Assembly (NCBI GenBank): GCA_011374975.1 | Contig: DRNU01000014.1 | Span: 1-51,418, forward strand | DNA length: 51,418 bases | Source of the DNA: Gammaproteobacteria bacterium | GTDB taxonomy: Bacteria; Pseudomonadota; Gammaproteobacteria; DSM-19610 | Direction: 5' to 3' | The notes under the pieces: model-generated | What the model was told of the DNA's origin: nothing | Databases searched by the model: none | What the model saw: the letters and a program-made list of their open reading frames with translations, nothing else | Program-made: the position numbers and the translations under genes | In this document: positions 35,101-43,313 of the stretch, piece after piece | Numbering within the stretch: position 1 is the stretch's first letter | Layout of the letters: each line of letters starts with the position of its first letter

Positions 35101-38100
35101 CCCGGCGGCAGGCCCCTTCCCGCCTGGTGCATATACTGGCGCTGCTGGGCTTTTTCCTGTTGCTGGTGGACCAGGCCGGGGCTGCACCGCGCCTGCCGTC
35201 CGCGAAACGCGAATGTGCGCTGTGCCACGTGATGTGGCTGACCGAGTTCAAGCGCGACGATGTCACGACCCTGATCCCCTACGACCCCAAACCGGTGGTC
35301 AAAACCGGTAAACAGGACGTCGCCAGTACCGAGCGCATGTGCCTGTCCTGCCATGACGGCTGGGTACTCGAGTCGCGGGGTTTGTGGAAAAACAAGCAAC
35401 ACGCTCACCCGGTCGGTCAAAAACCTTCCGAGGACATTCATATACCCATTGTGGAGGGCAAGAACCTGTTCCCGCTCAACCATGACGGGAAAATATACTG
35501 CGGCACCTGCCACACCGCGCATGGCACCGAGTGGGGCAACACCCGTTCTCCGGTTTTCATGCGCGTGCCCAGCCGTGACGGCGAACTGTGCCAGGCCTGC
35601 CATAACGAAAAGACCAGGGGGCCGGAAGCCGGTTTCCACCCGGTCAATAAAAAGCCGGAAAACCGTCCTGCCCTGTTCGACACCACCGCGGCCAAACTGA
35701 GTAACGACGGTAAAATCACCTGCCAGAGTTGCCACAGCCCGCATTTTGCCAAAGCAGACAAGCTGCTGGTCACGCCCAATGACCGTTCGCAACTGTGCGG
35801 CAGCTGTCACGACGACCGCGCTGCCACCAGTATGGCCTCGGCAGCACGCATGCACACCCACCCGGTGAATGTGATCCCCGACCAGGCCCGCGTACCGGAT
35901 GCATTGAAAGAGAAAGGCGCCAAGCTGGCGCCTGACGGTGCCGTGATCTGCCAGACCTGCCACAAACCGCATGAAGCACAACCGGAAACCGGCCTGCTGG
36001 TCGCCGACAACAAGCAGTCCGCCCTGTGCGAGGACTGCCACCAGAAGCAGCGCCGCATCGGCGGCGGCAAGCATGACATGCGCCTGGTCGAGGCTGACAG
36101 CATCAACATACGTAAACAGACCGTGGCTGCCGGTGGCGCCTGCAGCGCCTGCCATGTCCCGCACCAGGGTAAAGGCCCGAAGATGTGGGCCCGCGAGCCT
36201 GGATCCAGCCGGGATGCCATGGCCGCGCTGTGCCTGAGTTGCCATGAGCCGGACGGACTGGCCAAGAAGCACCAGGTCGGGCGCTACAGCCACCCGGTAG
36301 GCGTGGACATCAGCCGTCTCGGGCGCCAGGTGGACCTGCCGACCTACAGCCGTGACGGCCTGAAAGCGATTAACGCCAGTACCGGCCTGGTGACCTGCGC
36401 AAGCTGCCACGATCCCCACCAGTGGGACCCGGCCCACCCCGCCAGAAAGGCCAGGCCCGGCACCGACAGCGATGCCAGCAACAGCTTCCTGCGCAAGGCC
36501 AACGGCCCGGATTCGGCGCTGTGCCGGACTTGCCACAAGGAAAAATGGACCGTACAGGGCAGCGAACACGACCTGGCCAAAATGGCCCCGAAGTCACGCA
36601 ATGCACACGGCCAGACCGCTGCACAATCCGGCCTGTGCGGCAGTTGCCACCAGGTGCACAATGGCAAGGGCCCGCGCATGTGGGCACGGGCCATACCGAA
36701 GGGCGCCAGCCCCGTGGCCGGCCCCTGCCTCAGCTGCCACAACCCGGATGGCGTGGCCGGGGAAAAGCTTATCGGCGATCACACGCATCCACTGGATGTC
36801 CCCATCGCCGATCTCGGCATTCGCGCCACCCTGGACAAGTGGACCAGCAAACTGGTGGCGCTGGCGGGAGCAAAACCGTTGCTGCCACTGCCCCTGTTCG
36901 ACCGGCACGGCCAACGCGCCGCACAGGGTGGACAGGTCGGTTGCGGCAGTTGCCATGACCCGCACCGCTGGTCAGCGGACACTAAGCAGGCCGCACTCGA
37001 TGTCGAGGGTGATGCCAGCAACAGCTTCCTGCGCATCAGTGAGCACGGCAAAAGCGAACTGTGCGTCAACTGCCACACCGGCAAAGCCGCGATCTCTCTG
37101 TCCAAACACGGGTCCAGCACCCTGGCATTGAAGAAAAAAGAGGCAACCCCGAAGGCTGCCGGTGTGCCGGTCAGGACCACCCGGGACAAAACGGCACAGG
37201 ACAAGACAGCAAAAACCGCCTCCGGCGTGTGCAGCAACTGCCACCAGCCCCATAACAGCAAGGGTGCTTTCCTGTGGGCCCGGGATGAGGGCCCCGGGCA
37301 CAGCACCGGCCAGAAGCGCTGTACCAGCTGCCACCGCGACAATGGCCATGCCAAAGACAAGCAGACCGGGCGCTACAGCCACCCGCTACAGGTCAAGGTG
37401 GCGAAAGGCAACCTGCCGGAACACCTGCCGCTGTACAACGCGGACGGAGAACGTGCCCGGCATGGCGGCAAGGTGGACTGTGGCAGCTGCCACGATCCCC
37501 ACCAGTGGCAGGCGGATAACCTGCAGAGCCGCAGCGGCCTGGACCCGGACAGCGAAGGCGATGCCGGCAACAGTTTCCTGCGCCTGTCCGCGACCCGCGG
37601 CCAACTGTGCGGCGAATGCCACAAGGACAAACGCCAGGTGCGTGCCACCGAACACGACCTGGCCATCAGCGCGCCCAAAGCCACCAATGACCATGCCCAG
37701 AACCCCGAGGCATCCGGCCTGTGCGGTACCTGCCACAGCATACACAATGCCACTTCACCGATGCGCCTGTGGGCCAGGCCCCTGGGCGAGGGCAACAACC
37801 CGGTAGAGCAGGCCTGCCGCAGCTGCCATGCCGATAACGCCATTGCCGAGGCCAAAATCCCGCCGAATACCCTGCACCCCGACAAAGTCACCGCCTGGTC
37901 GGAACAACTGCGCGGCGGCCTGCGCCCGGGCAAGCGCACTCCGCTCCCGGTATTCGACAACAAGGGCCACGCCGCCCTGACCGGCGTAATCAGCTGCGCA
38001 AGCTGCCACAACCCGCACCAGTGGCAGGCAGGCACAGCCCGGCCCGGCCCGGGCAGGAATACCGAGGGCGATGTCAGCACCAGCTTCCTGCGTCTGTCAC

Positions 38101-38207
38101 GCAGCGCTTCGTTCCTGTGTGCCGATTGCCACGGGCTGGACTCGATATACCGTTACAAGTATTTTCACGGTGACAAGGCGCACCAGGAGCACCAGCTGGC
38201 GCGCTGA
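35097..38207 (+). CDS. 24-heme c-type cytochrome built from tandem tetraheme units
   Basis: The 1036-aa precursor has a signal peptide (cut near QAGAA) and 24 CXXCH motifs, at Cys40, 82, 135, 165, 209, 234, 285, 311, 349, 379, 434, 476, 514, 544, 616, 656, 712, 742, 795, 838, 876, 907, 967 and 1008. They fall into six groups of four. The last four groups are clear repeats with the order CxxCHxxHNxKGPxMWAR, CLSCHxPDG, HPL/V, CxSCHDPHQW, NSFLR, LCxxCH and EHDLA. A Lys/Thr-rich linker (about 671-706) separates the second and third repeat. It would be a long periplasmic or cell-surface wire. Its start overlaps the NHL stop. Confidence 0.93.
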   Translation: MTRRQAPSRLVHILALLGFFLLLVDQAGAAPRLPSAKRECALCHVMWLTEFKRDDVTTLIPYDPKPVVKTGKQDVASTERMCLSCHDGWVLESRGLWKNKQHAHPVGQKPSEDIHIPIVEGKNLFPLNHDGKIYCGTCHTAHGTEWGNTRSPVFMRVPSRDGELCQACHNEKTRGPEAGFHPVNKKPENRPALFDTTAAKLSNDGKITCQSCHSPHFAKADKLLVTPNDRSQLCGSCHDDRAATSMASAARMHTHPVNVIPDQARVPDALKEKGAKLAPDGAVICQTCHKPHEAQPETGLLVADNKQSALCEDCHQKQRRIGGGKHDMRLVEADSINIRKQTVAAGGACSACHVPHQGKGPKMWAREPGSSRDAMAALCLSCHEPDGLAKKHQVGRYSHPVGVDISRLGRQVDLPTYSRDGLKAINASTGLVTCASCHDPHQWDPAHPARKARPGTDSDASNSFLRKANGPDSALCRTCHKEKWTVQGSEHDLAKMAPKSRNAHGQTAAQSGLCGSCHQVHNGKGPRMWARAIPKGASPVAGPCLSCHNPDGVAGEKLIGDHTHPLDVPIADLGIRATLDKWTSKLVALAGAKPLLPLPLFDRHGQRAAQGGQVGCGSCHDPHRWSADTKQAALDVEGDASNSFLRISEHGKSELCVNCHTGKAAISLSKHGSSTLALKKKEATPKAAGVPVRTTRDKTAQDKTAKTASGVCSNCHQPHNSKGAFLWARDEGPGHSTGQKRCTSCHRDNGHAKDKQTGRYSHPLQVKVAKGNLPEHLPLYNADGERARHGGKVDCGSCHDPHQWQADNLQSRSGLDPDSEGDAGNSFLRLSATRGQLCGECHKDKRQVRATEHDLAISAPKATNDHAQNPEASGLCGTCHSIHNATSPMRLWARPLGEGNNPVEQACRSCHADNAIAEAKIPPNTLHPDKVTAWSEQLRGGLRPGKRTPLPVFDNKGHAALTGVISCASCHNPHQWQAGTARPGPGRNTEGDVSTSFLRLSRSASFLCADCHGLDSIYRYKYFHGDKAHQEHQLAR
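36141..38141 (+). repeat. Four tandem tetraheme-coding repeats inside the 24-heme gene
   Basis: Units begin at codons 349, 514, 712 and 876 (36141, 36636, 37230, 37722), about 420-600 bp each. Each encodes four heme motifs plus the shared GPxMWAR, DPHxW, NSFLR and EHDLA landmarks. The repeats are clear at protein level and diverged at DNA level, so the duplications are old rather than recent or assembly-made. Confidence 0.85.
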
Positions 38208-38315
38208 CGGGACGCTGGATGGCCCACAACCTGCGTGTTTTTAACAGATTATTCAGAATTTCAGCGCCAGAGGACTAAAGACTTCCGCTACAGACACCGA
38301 TAACATGATGAGTTT

Positions 38316-38396
38316 TGTGACAAAGGCAAACCCGCCGAAAGGCTGGGACGCAAAGTTACCTGCCTGTGGCCAACGGCTATGGCAGAGGGACTACCG
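38316..38396 (+). ncRNA. GEMM-I riboswitch (cyclic dinucleotide class) upstream of the triheme cytochrome
   Basis: The aptamer core is recognisable: AAAGGCAAACC (38322-38332), a stem closed by a GAAA tetraloop (38337-38340), then GGGACGCAAAG (38345-38355). A second stem (CTGCC/GGCAG with inner GCC/GGC) follows, then AGAGGGACTACCGG, the counterpart of the family's conserved 3' strand. The base just before CAAACC, matching the ligand-reading G20 of Vc2, is G, which favours c-di-GMP over cAMP-GMP. The ribosome site CCGGAGAG begins at the aptamer's 3' end and there is no room for a terminator, so control is probably translational. Exact ends are approximate. Confidence 0.83.
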
Positions 38397-38406
38397 GAGA
38401 GACAGT

Positions 38407-38940
38407 ATGAGCAGGATCCGCCATCTGGCGCGCTTTATTATCAGTATAGGTACCACCGTGCTGCTGCTGGGCACGTCCCACGCCGCACAAGCCGGCAGTT
38501 TTTCAGACGCCTTCAAGAATTTTGTACTTGGCTCGGAAGCCAACGCCGGAACCCTGCCGGCCGTGCAACTGCCGGCCTCCAGCCAGTCACGTACCTGCAT
38601 GCAGTGCCATAATGGCAGTGGCGGCCCCCATATCAATATGAAACCGGCCGGGTCGCCGATGCAATTCAGCGGGATGAGTATCGACCACCCGGTGGGCATG
38701 GACTACAACCAGTACGCCTACAAACACCCTGAATCCTATGTCAGGCCGGCGCGCATGGATACCCGTATCCTGTTCGAAGACGGCAAAGTCACCTGCGTAT
38801 CCTGTCACCAGACCGAGACCAGCCCGGCGGCCCTGCCAGGCATAGCCCAGGCCGATACCCCGCACTGTAATGTCGGCACCGGCTACACCACCGGATCGAA
38901 CAACAGAACCCGCCTGTGCCTGGGCTGCCACACCATGTAA
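38407..38940 (+). CDS. Small triheme c-type cytochrome under riboswitch control
   Basis: The 177-aa precursor has a signal peptide (cut near AAQAG) and three motifs: CMQCH (Cys64), CVSCH (Cys130), CLGCH (Cys171). A fourth Cys (154) is not in a heme motif. The HPVGMDY and DGKVTCVSCHQ segments resemble the units of the 24-heme protein. The ATG follows GGAGAG by 7 bases. The 196 bp before it hold the GEMM-I riboswitch; the upstream part shows no clear promoter. Confidence 0.88.
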   Translation: MSRIRHLARFIISIGTTVLLLGTSHAAQAGSFSDAFKNFVLGSEANAGTLPAVQLPASSQSRTCMQCHNGSGGPHINMKPAGSPMQFSGMSIDHPVGMDYNQYAYKHPESYVRPARMDTRILFEDGKVTCVSCHQTETSPAALPGIAQADTPHCNVGTGYTTGSNNRTRLCLGCHTM

Positions 38941-38961
38941 GGCAGACCGCCCCGCAACACC

Positions 38962-39303
38962 TCACATATGCGACACCAGCCGTGCATCCGGCACGCTGGA
39001 ACGAATGGCATCGGCAATCTCGAAATGTTTGCCGGAAGCCGGCCGGGTGGATACCCAGAGCAGGTTCAACGCCAGGTTGAGTTCCGCGAACACCACCACG
39101 TCACTGTAACAACCCAGAATGCGATGAATCTCGTCGGTGGTGCGCTCGATGTGCGGCCGGGACTTTTTGCGCAGGCCGGGAATGATGACCATAAAGTCGG
39201 TCAACGGTTTACCGTCTTCATCCACCTGCGGCGCCCGTTTACGCAACGGTTCAGACGCGTCGAGAATCGACAGACTGAGTTTCAGGGAATCCATGCCGTC
39301 CAA
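38962..39303 (-). CDS. Conserved-looking small cytoplasmic protein of unknown function
   Basis: The 113-aa frame (ATG 39303, or ATG 39294 giving 110 aa) encodes a soluble protein without signal or membrane segments. It has a basic middle (PLRKRAPQVDEDG, RKKSRPHIERTTDEIH) and a hydrophobic C-terminal half (VVVFAELNLALNLLWVSTRP). I do not recognise the family. It converges with the triheme gene and lies between it and the tRNA-Arg, so it may belong to the core genome flanking the electron-transfer island. Confidence 0.62.
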   Translation of the reverse strand: MDGMDSLKLSLSILDASEPLRKRAPQVDEDGKPLTDFMVIIPGLRKKSRPHIERTTDEIHRILGCYSDVVVFAELNLALNLLWVSTRPASGKHFEIADAIRSSVPDARLVSHM

Positions 39304-39390
39304 TATAACCTACCCTGACGGCCGGCAACAATGGCGCCACAAGTCGTTAAATGCACACGTTTTTCCGGCGCCCCATGCAATGTATGCTGG

Positions 39391-39419
39391 TTGCCGGTGG
39401 GCGGCTTTGCTAGTATACG
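39391..39419 (+). promoter_or_regulatory. Promoter of tRNA-Arg
   Basis: TTGCCG (39391-39396) and TATACG (39414-39419) are spaced by exactly 17 bp. The start is predicted near 39426, 12 bp before the mature tRNA. Confidence 0.68.
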
Positions 39420-39437
39420 GTCGCCTCACTACACAGA

Positions 39438-39514
39438 GTCCCGGTAGCTCAGCTGGATAGAGCAAGCGCCTCCTAAGCGCTAGGTCGGAGGTTCGAATCC
39501 TCTCCGGGACGCCA
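39438..39514 (+). tRNA. tRNA-Arg (anticodon CCT)
   Basis: The 77-nt cloverleaf has acceptor stem GTCCCGG/CCGGGAC, D arm GCTC/GAGC, anticodon stem AGCGC/GCGCT with loop CTCCTAA, and T arm GGAGG/CCTCT. CCA is encoded after discriminator G. The anticodon CCT reads the rare AGG codon. relA ends 2 bp beyond on the other strand. Confidence 0.96.
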
Positions 39515-39515
39515 A

Positions 39516-41723
39516 TCACACCCTGCGCCGCACCTCGATCACATTGGGTATCTGCCCGATGCGGCTGAGTATGCGGCTCAGTTGGCCGATATCGGTGACC
39601 TCGATGTGCAGTTCCATGTGCGCGACCATGTCCTGCTTGTCAGTATAGGTGTTAAAACCGACCACGTTGATGTCATCGTTGGCGAGCAGCGCTGACACAT
39701 CGCGCAACAGGCCGGGCCGGTCATAGGCCTGCAGCTGTATATCGACCGGGAATACCCGGTCCGGCAACGAACCCCATTCGACATCGATCAGGCGGTTGCG
39801 GTCTTCGTCTTTCAGGCGCAGCACATTGGAGCAATCACGACGGTGGATGGTGACACCACGACCGCGCGTGATGTAACCGACAATGGCATCGTTCGGTACC
39901 GGGCTGCAACAGCGCGCCGTGTTGGTGAGCAGGTTGCCCACGCCAAGGATCTTGAAATCGTCCGGCTCGCGCTGGGCTGCCGGGCGGCGCCGCGACGACG
40001 GCAGGGTCTGCGGCTCCTCACCTTCGCTCTCGGTCAGGCTCAGCACCATGCTGACGACCTGGCCAAGCTGCTGGTCGCCACCGCCGAGCGCGGCCATCAT
40101 GCTGTCGACATCGCCGTAGTTCAGTTTCTGCGCCACGGTATCAAGCTCGCTGCCGGACAGGCCGAGGCGATGTAATTCGCGTTCCAGCGCGGCGTGGCCG
40201 GCACTGACGTTGATCTCCCGGTCCTGCTGCTTGAACCAGTGCCGCACCTTGGCGCGCGCACGCGGCGTCTTGAGATAACCGAGGTGCGGGTTCAGCCAGT
40301 CGCGGCTCGGTGCCGGGTGGCGCGCGGTGAGCACTTCCAGCTGCTGCCCGCTGCTGAGTTCATAGGACAGCGGCACGATGCGCCCGTCCACCTTGACGCC
40401 ACGACAACGGTGCCCGACATCGGTATGGACGTGGTAAGCGAAATCCAGCGCCGTGGCACCGGACGGCATGTCGACCACCTTGCCCTGCGGCGTCAGCACA
40501 TAGACGCGTTCCTCCTTGGCCTCGGACTTGAAGCGGTTGACGAATTCATCCGCCGAGGGCTCTTCCTCTTTCCATTCCAGCAACTGGCGCAGCCAGGCAA
40601 TCTTTTTCTCGAAGCCGGCATCATAGTGCTCGCCTTCCTTGTAGCGCCAGTGCGCGGCAATGCCGAGTTCGGCGTGCTCATGCATTTCGCGGGTGCGTAT
40701 CTGCACCTCCACCGCCTTGCCCTCCGGCCCGATCACGGCGGTATGCAGGGAACGGTAGTTATTGCTCTTGGGGTTGGCGATGTAGTCATCGAACTCGTGC
40801 GGCACGTGATGCCACAGGCCGTGCACGATGCCCAGCACCGCGTAACAGTCGCGGGTATTTTCCACCAGCACACGCACCGCCTGCACATCGAAGATCTCAT
40901 GAAAGTCGATATTCTTGCGCTGCATTTTGCGCCAGATGCTGTAAATGTGTTTCGGTCGCCCGCTGATTTCCGCCTTGATGCCGGATTTTTCGAACTCGCG
41001 CGAGAGGCTTTCCTTGACCAGTTCGATATGCCGCTCGCGGTCGATGCGGCGCCCGTCCAGCAGGGAAGCGATACGGCGGTAGGCCTCGCCGTCCAGGTAG
41101 CGCAACGACAGGTCCTCGAGCTCCCACTTGACCTGCCAGATGCCGAGCCGGTTGGCCAGCGGTGCATAGATATCCAGCGTCTCGCGCGCGATGCGGCGCT
41201 GGCGTGTTTCATCCAGGTAACGCAGGGTACGCATATTGTGCAGGCGGTCGGCGAGCTTGATGAGCACCACGCGCACATCCTCGGCCATCGCCAGCAGCAG
41301 CTTGCGCACGCTTTCCGAATGGCTCAGCTCGGGGTTGCCGCTGACCGAACCGCGTATCTCGTCGATGTGGCCCATCTTGGTGACCCCGTCGACCAGCGTG
41401 GCGACGTTGGCACCGAAATCCTGCTCGATACTGGCCAGCGAGATATCCGTGTCCTCGACCACATCGTGCATGATGGAGGCGGCGACAGCCTCGTGGTCGA
41501 GGTGCAGGTGATGCACGATTTCGGCAACAGCCAGGCAGTGCACCAGGTAGGGCTCGCCGGAAGCGCGGGTCTGGTCGCTGTGCGCCTGCCGGGCACGGTC
41601 CAGCGCCTTGTGGATGAATTGACGCTCGGGCTCGCTGCGACCCTGGCTGACAGACGCCAGCCAGCTGTCCAGGTCGAGTTCCTGACCATCGCCGGGTACT
41701 GTGGTTTCCGCGCGTGCAACCAT
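39516..41723 (-). CDS. relA: (p)ppGpp synthetase, RelA type with an intact-looking HD domain
   Basis: The 735-aa protein has the RelA/SpoT order: HD hydrolase domain (about 45-190), synthetase (about 240-365), TGS (about 405-470), and a C-terminal ACT domain. The synthetase carries EFDD (310-313), the EXDD motif of RelA rather than the RXKD of bifunctional enzymes. Downstream features such as AAHWRYKEG also fit RelA. Unlike E. coli RelA, the hydrolase residues appear kept (His62, His86-Asp87, Glu90-Asp91, and ADRLHN at 158-163). It may therefore be bifunctional. It follows the lipid-transport operon by 33 bp. Confidence 0.93.
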   Translation of the reverse strand: MVARAETTVPGDGQELDLDSWLASVSQGRSEPERQFIHKALDRARQAHSDQTRASGEPYLVHCLAVAEIVHHLHLDHEAVAASIMHDVVEDTDISLASIEQDFGANVATLVDGVTKMGHIDEIRGSVSGNPELSHSESVRKLLLAMAEDVRVVLIKLADRLHNMRTLRYLDETRQRRIARETLDIYAPLANRLGIWQVKWELEDLSLRYLDGEAYRRIASLLDGRRIDRERHIELVKESLSREFEKSGIKAEISGRPKHIYSIWRKMQRKNIDFHEIFDVQAVRVLVENTRDCYAVLGIVHGLWHHVPHEFDDYIANPKSNNYRSLHTAVIGPEGKAVEVQIRTREMHEHAELGIAAHWRYKEGEHYDAGFEKKIAWLRQLLEWKEEEPSADEFVNRFKSEAKEERVYVLTPQGKVVDMPSGATALDFAYHVHTDVGHRCRGVKVDGRIVPLSYELSSGQQLEVLTARHPAPSRDWLNPHLGYLKTPRARAKVRHWFKQQDREINVSAGHAALERELHRLGLSGSELDTVAQKLNYGDVDSMMAALGGGDQQLGQVVSMVLSLTESEGEEPQTLPSSRRRPAAQREPDDFKILGVGNLLTNTARCCSPVPNDAIVGYITRGRGVTIHRRDCSNVLRLKDEDRNRLIDVEWGSLPDRVFPVDIQLQAYDRPGLLRDVSALLANDDINVVGFNTYTDKQDMVAHMELHIEVTDIGQLSRILSRIGQIPNVIEVRRRV

Positions 41724-41756
41724 GTCTTTAAGTGTAGTCCTGTAACGTCTGTACTG

Positions 41757-42371
41757 CTATTCCTGCCCTTTTCCTGTCGCGACCAGGTCCGCACGCAGCG
41801 CCTGGAATACCTGTGCCAGCGCCAGTTGCATGGCCTGTGCGGTGGCATGCATATCATTGCCGGTGCTATCCACGCGACGCAAGTAAGTCGCTGTCCACAA
41901 CGCCGCACCCGACGGCTCCGGGTACAACGTGGCCTCCAGTTCCAGTTCGACCCGCGGCGCACCCTCACCCAGCACTTGCTCGAAGCGCAACAGGCGGGTC
42001 TGCAGCCGGTAAGCCACCGCAGCGCGGCGACTGTTGTCCTGTACCGGGTCGGCCGCCGCGATCGTGCGCAGGTAGTTCAACAGCGCCTGCTCTATCATGC
42101 GCGGTGGCTGGTCAACCCAATACTGGTAATGGTAACGCTGTAATTCAAGGGGCTTGCGCGCATCCCGGTACAATACCGCGCGGCCGCTGCGCAACGGGTC
42201 GGCAGTGACCGGGGCCACACGCAGCCCCCCGCGCAGTGCCGGTGCCTGCAGGGCAGCGGCGCCGGGTGCATTGTCCAGCTGGTAGAAACGGTCTTCCGGT
42301 ACCGGTGCGGTGGCGCTGCATGCCGCCAGTGCCAGCAGCAGCACACCGATCATACTCATTTGACGCATCAT
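41757..42371 (-). CDS. ABC-type transport auxiliary lipoprotein (PqiC-like)
   Basis: The 204-aa lipoprotein has a lipobox LAAC and the family pattern of this MCE-associated group: an early FYQLD segment, a LRVAPV segment, an aromatic YHYQYWVDQPP region and a LLNYLR helix. It probably sits at the outer membrane inner leaflet or in the periplasm as partner of the MlaD-like protein. It replaces the MlaC gene usually found in Mla operons. Its start overlaps the MlaD-like stop. Confidence 0.8.
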   Translation of the reverse strand: MMRQMSMIGVLLLALAACSATAPVPEDRFYQLDNAPGAAALQAPALRGGLRVAPVTADPLRSGRAVLYRDARKPLELQRYHYQYWVDQPPRMIEQALLNYLRTIAAADPVQDNSRRAAVAYRLQTRLLRFEQVLGEGAPRVELELEATLYPEPSGAALWTATYLRRVDSTGNDMHATAQAMQLALAQVFQALRADLVATGKGQE

Positions 42372-43312
42372 TGTTTCAGCCCCGTGTCGCTGGGTGCGGA
42401 GCCGCCGATGAGGCGGCCGGGATGTTCGCGGATCTGGCGGCTGAACTCGCTCATGTTGCGACTGGTGCTGTCCAGGTTCTGCAGGATACCGTCGCTGTAG
42501 CGCGACACCTGCTCGAGGATATGCCGCAGTTCAATGACAGACTGCTGCAAATCAGGCTGGCTGGTACTGACCAGGCTGTCCAGCTTGCGGATCAGGCCCT
42601 GTGCTTCATCCTTTACCTCAACCAGGCCTGCTGACAACCGCCGCACATCACCCGACGCGCCGTCCATGTTGTCGAGGGTACGCCGAATCTGTAACTCGGT
42701 TTCCGCATTGAGGATGCCGGACAGGTGGTCGGCACTGCGGTCCAGTTTGTCCACCAGGCGCTGCATGCCCTGCATGATAGCCGGCAGACCGCTACCCAGT
42801 TCATCACCCAGCTGCTGCACGGTGCGGTTCAGGGTTTCCAGCAGCGGGCGCAGGGCGTTTTCACTGAGATCGCCAAAATCACCGGCCACCGCACCGAGGG
42901 TGGCAAACAGGTCGATGCCCTGCTCGCTTTTCAGTGCATCGCCGGGGCTCAGGAAAGTGCCGGCCCTGCCCTCGTCGATATTCACGACGGTATCCGCCAG
43001 CAGTCCTTCGGAATAAATGCGCGCCACGCTGTCGACCGGGATCTGCCAGTCCTTGCTTACCCGTAATTCTACCTTATAGCGCAGGCCATCGGCATTACGT
43101 TGCGGTTCGATACCGGCCACCTGGCCGAAGGCATAACCCTCGTAGGTCACCAGCGTCCCCTTGCCCAGCCCGGCCACGTTGCTGTAATAGGTGTAATAGA
43201 CGTCGCGCTCCCCCATGCCGCTCAGCAGCCGGAACATCACGAAAAACAGCACTGCCAGCGCCAGCAGCACGAACATGCCGACGGCAAAATAATTGATGGT
43301 TTCCCTCTTCAA
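42368..43312 (-). CDS. MlaD-like MCE domain protein
   Basis: The 314-aa protein has one N-terminal membrane helix (VGMFVLLALAVLFFVMF) and an MCE domain (about 38-115) with GLGKGTLVTYEGYAFGQV. A long helical C-terminal region (about 140-300) contains repeated heptads. MCE proteins form hexameric tunnels that carry lipids across the periplasm. The long helical tail distinguishes it from the short E. coli MlaD and is more like tunnel-forming MCE proteins. It lies between the ATPase and the auxiliary lipoprotein. Confidence 0.87.
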   Translation of the reverse strand: MKRETINYFAVGMFVLLALAVLFFVMFRLLSGMGERDVYYTYYSNVAGLGKGTLVTYEGYAFGQVAGIEPQRNADGLRYKVELRVSKDWQIPVDSVARIYSEGLLADTVVNIDEGRAGTFLSPGDALKSEQGIDLFATLGAVAGDFGDLSENALRPLLETLNRTVQQLGDELGSGLPAIMQGMQRLVDKLDRSADHLSGILNAETELQIRRTLDNMDGASGDVRRLSAGLVEVKDEAQGLIRKLDSLVSTSQPDLQQSVIELRHILEQVSRYSDGILQNLDSTSRNMSEFSRQIREHPGRLIGGSAPSDTGLKQ

Positions 43313-43313
43313 G

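Noticed and set aside
36141-38141. CRISPR array or assembly-made tandem repeats
   Set aside because: The repeats are several hundred bases long, diverged at DNA level, in frame and encode heme units.
40194-42143. 649-codon open frame on the plus strand
   Set aside because: It lies antisense to relA and the auxiliary lipoprotein gene, has the odd composition of a shadow frame in GC-rich DNA, and matches no family; relA on the other strand is certain.
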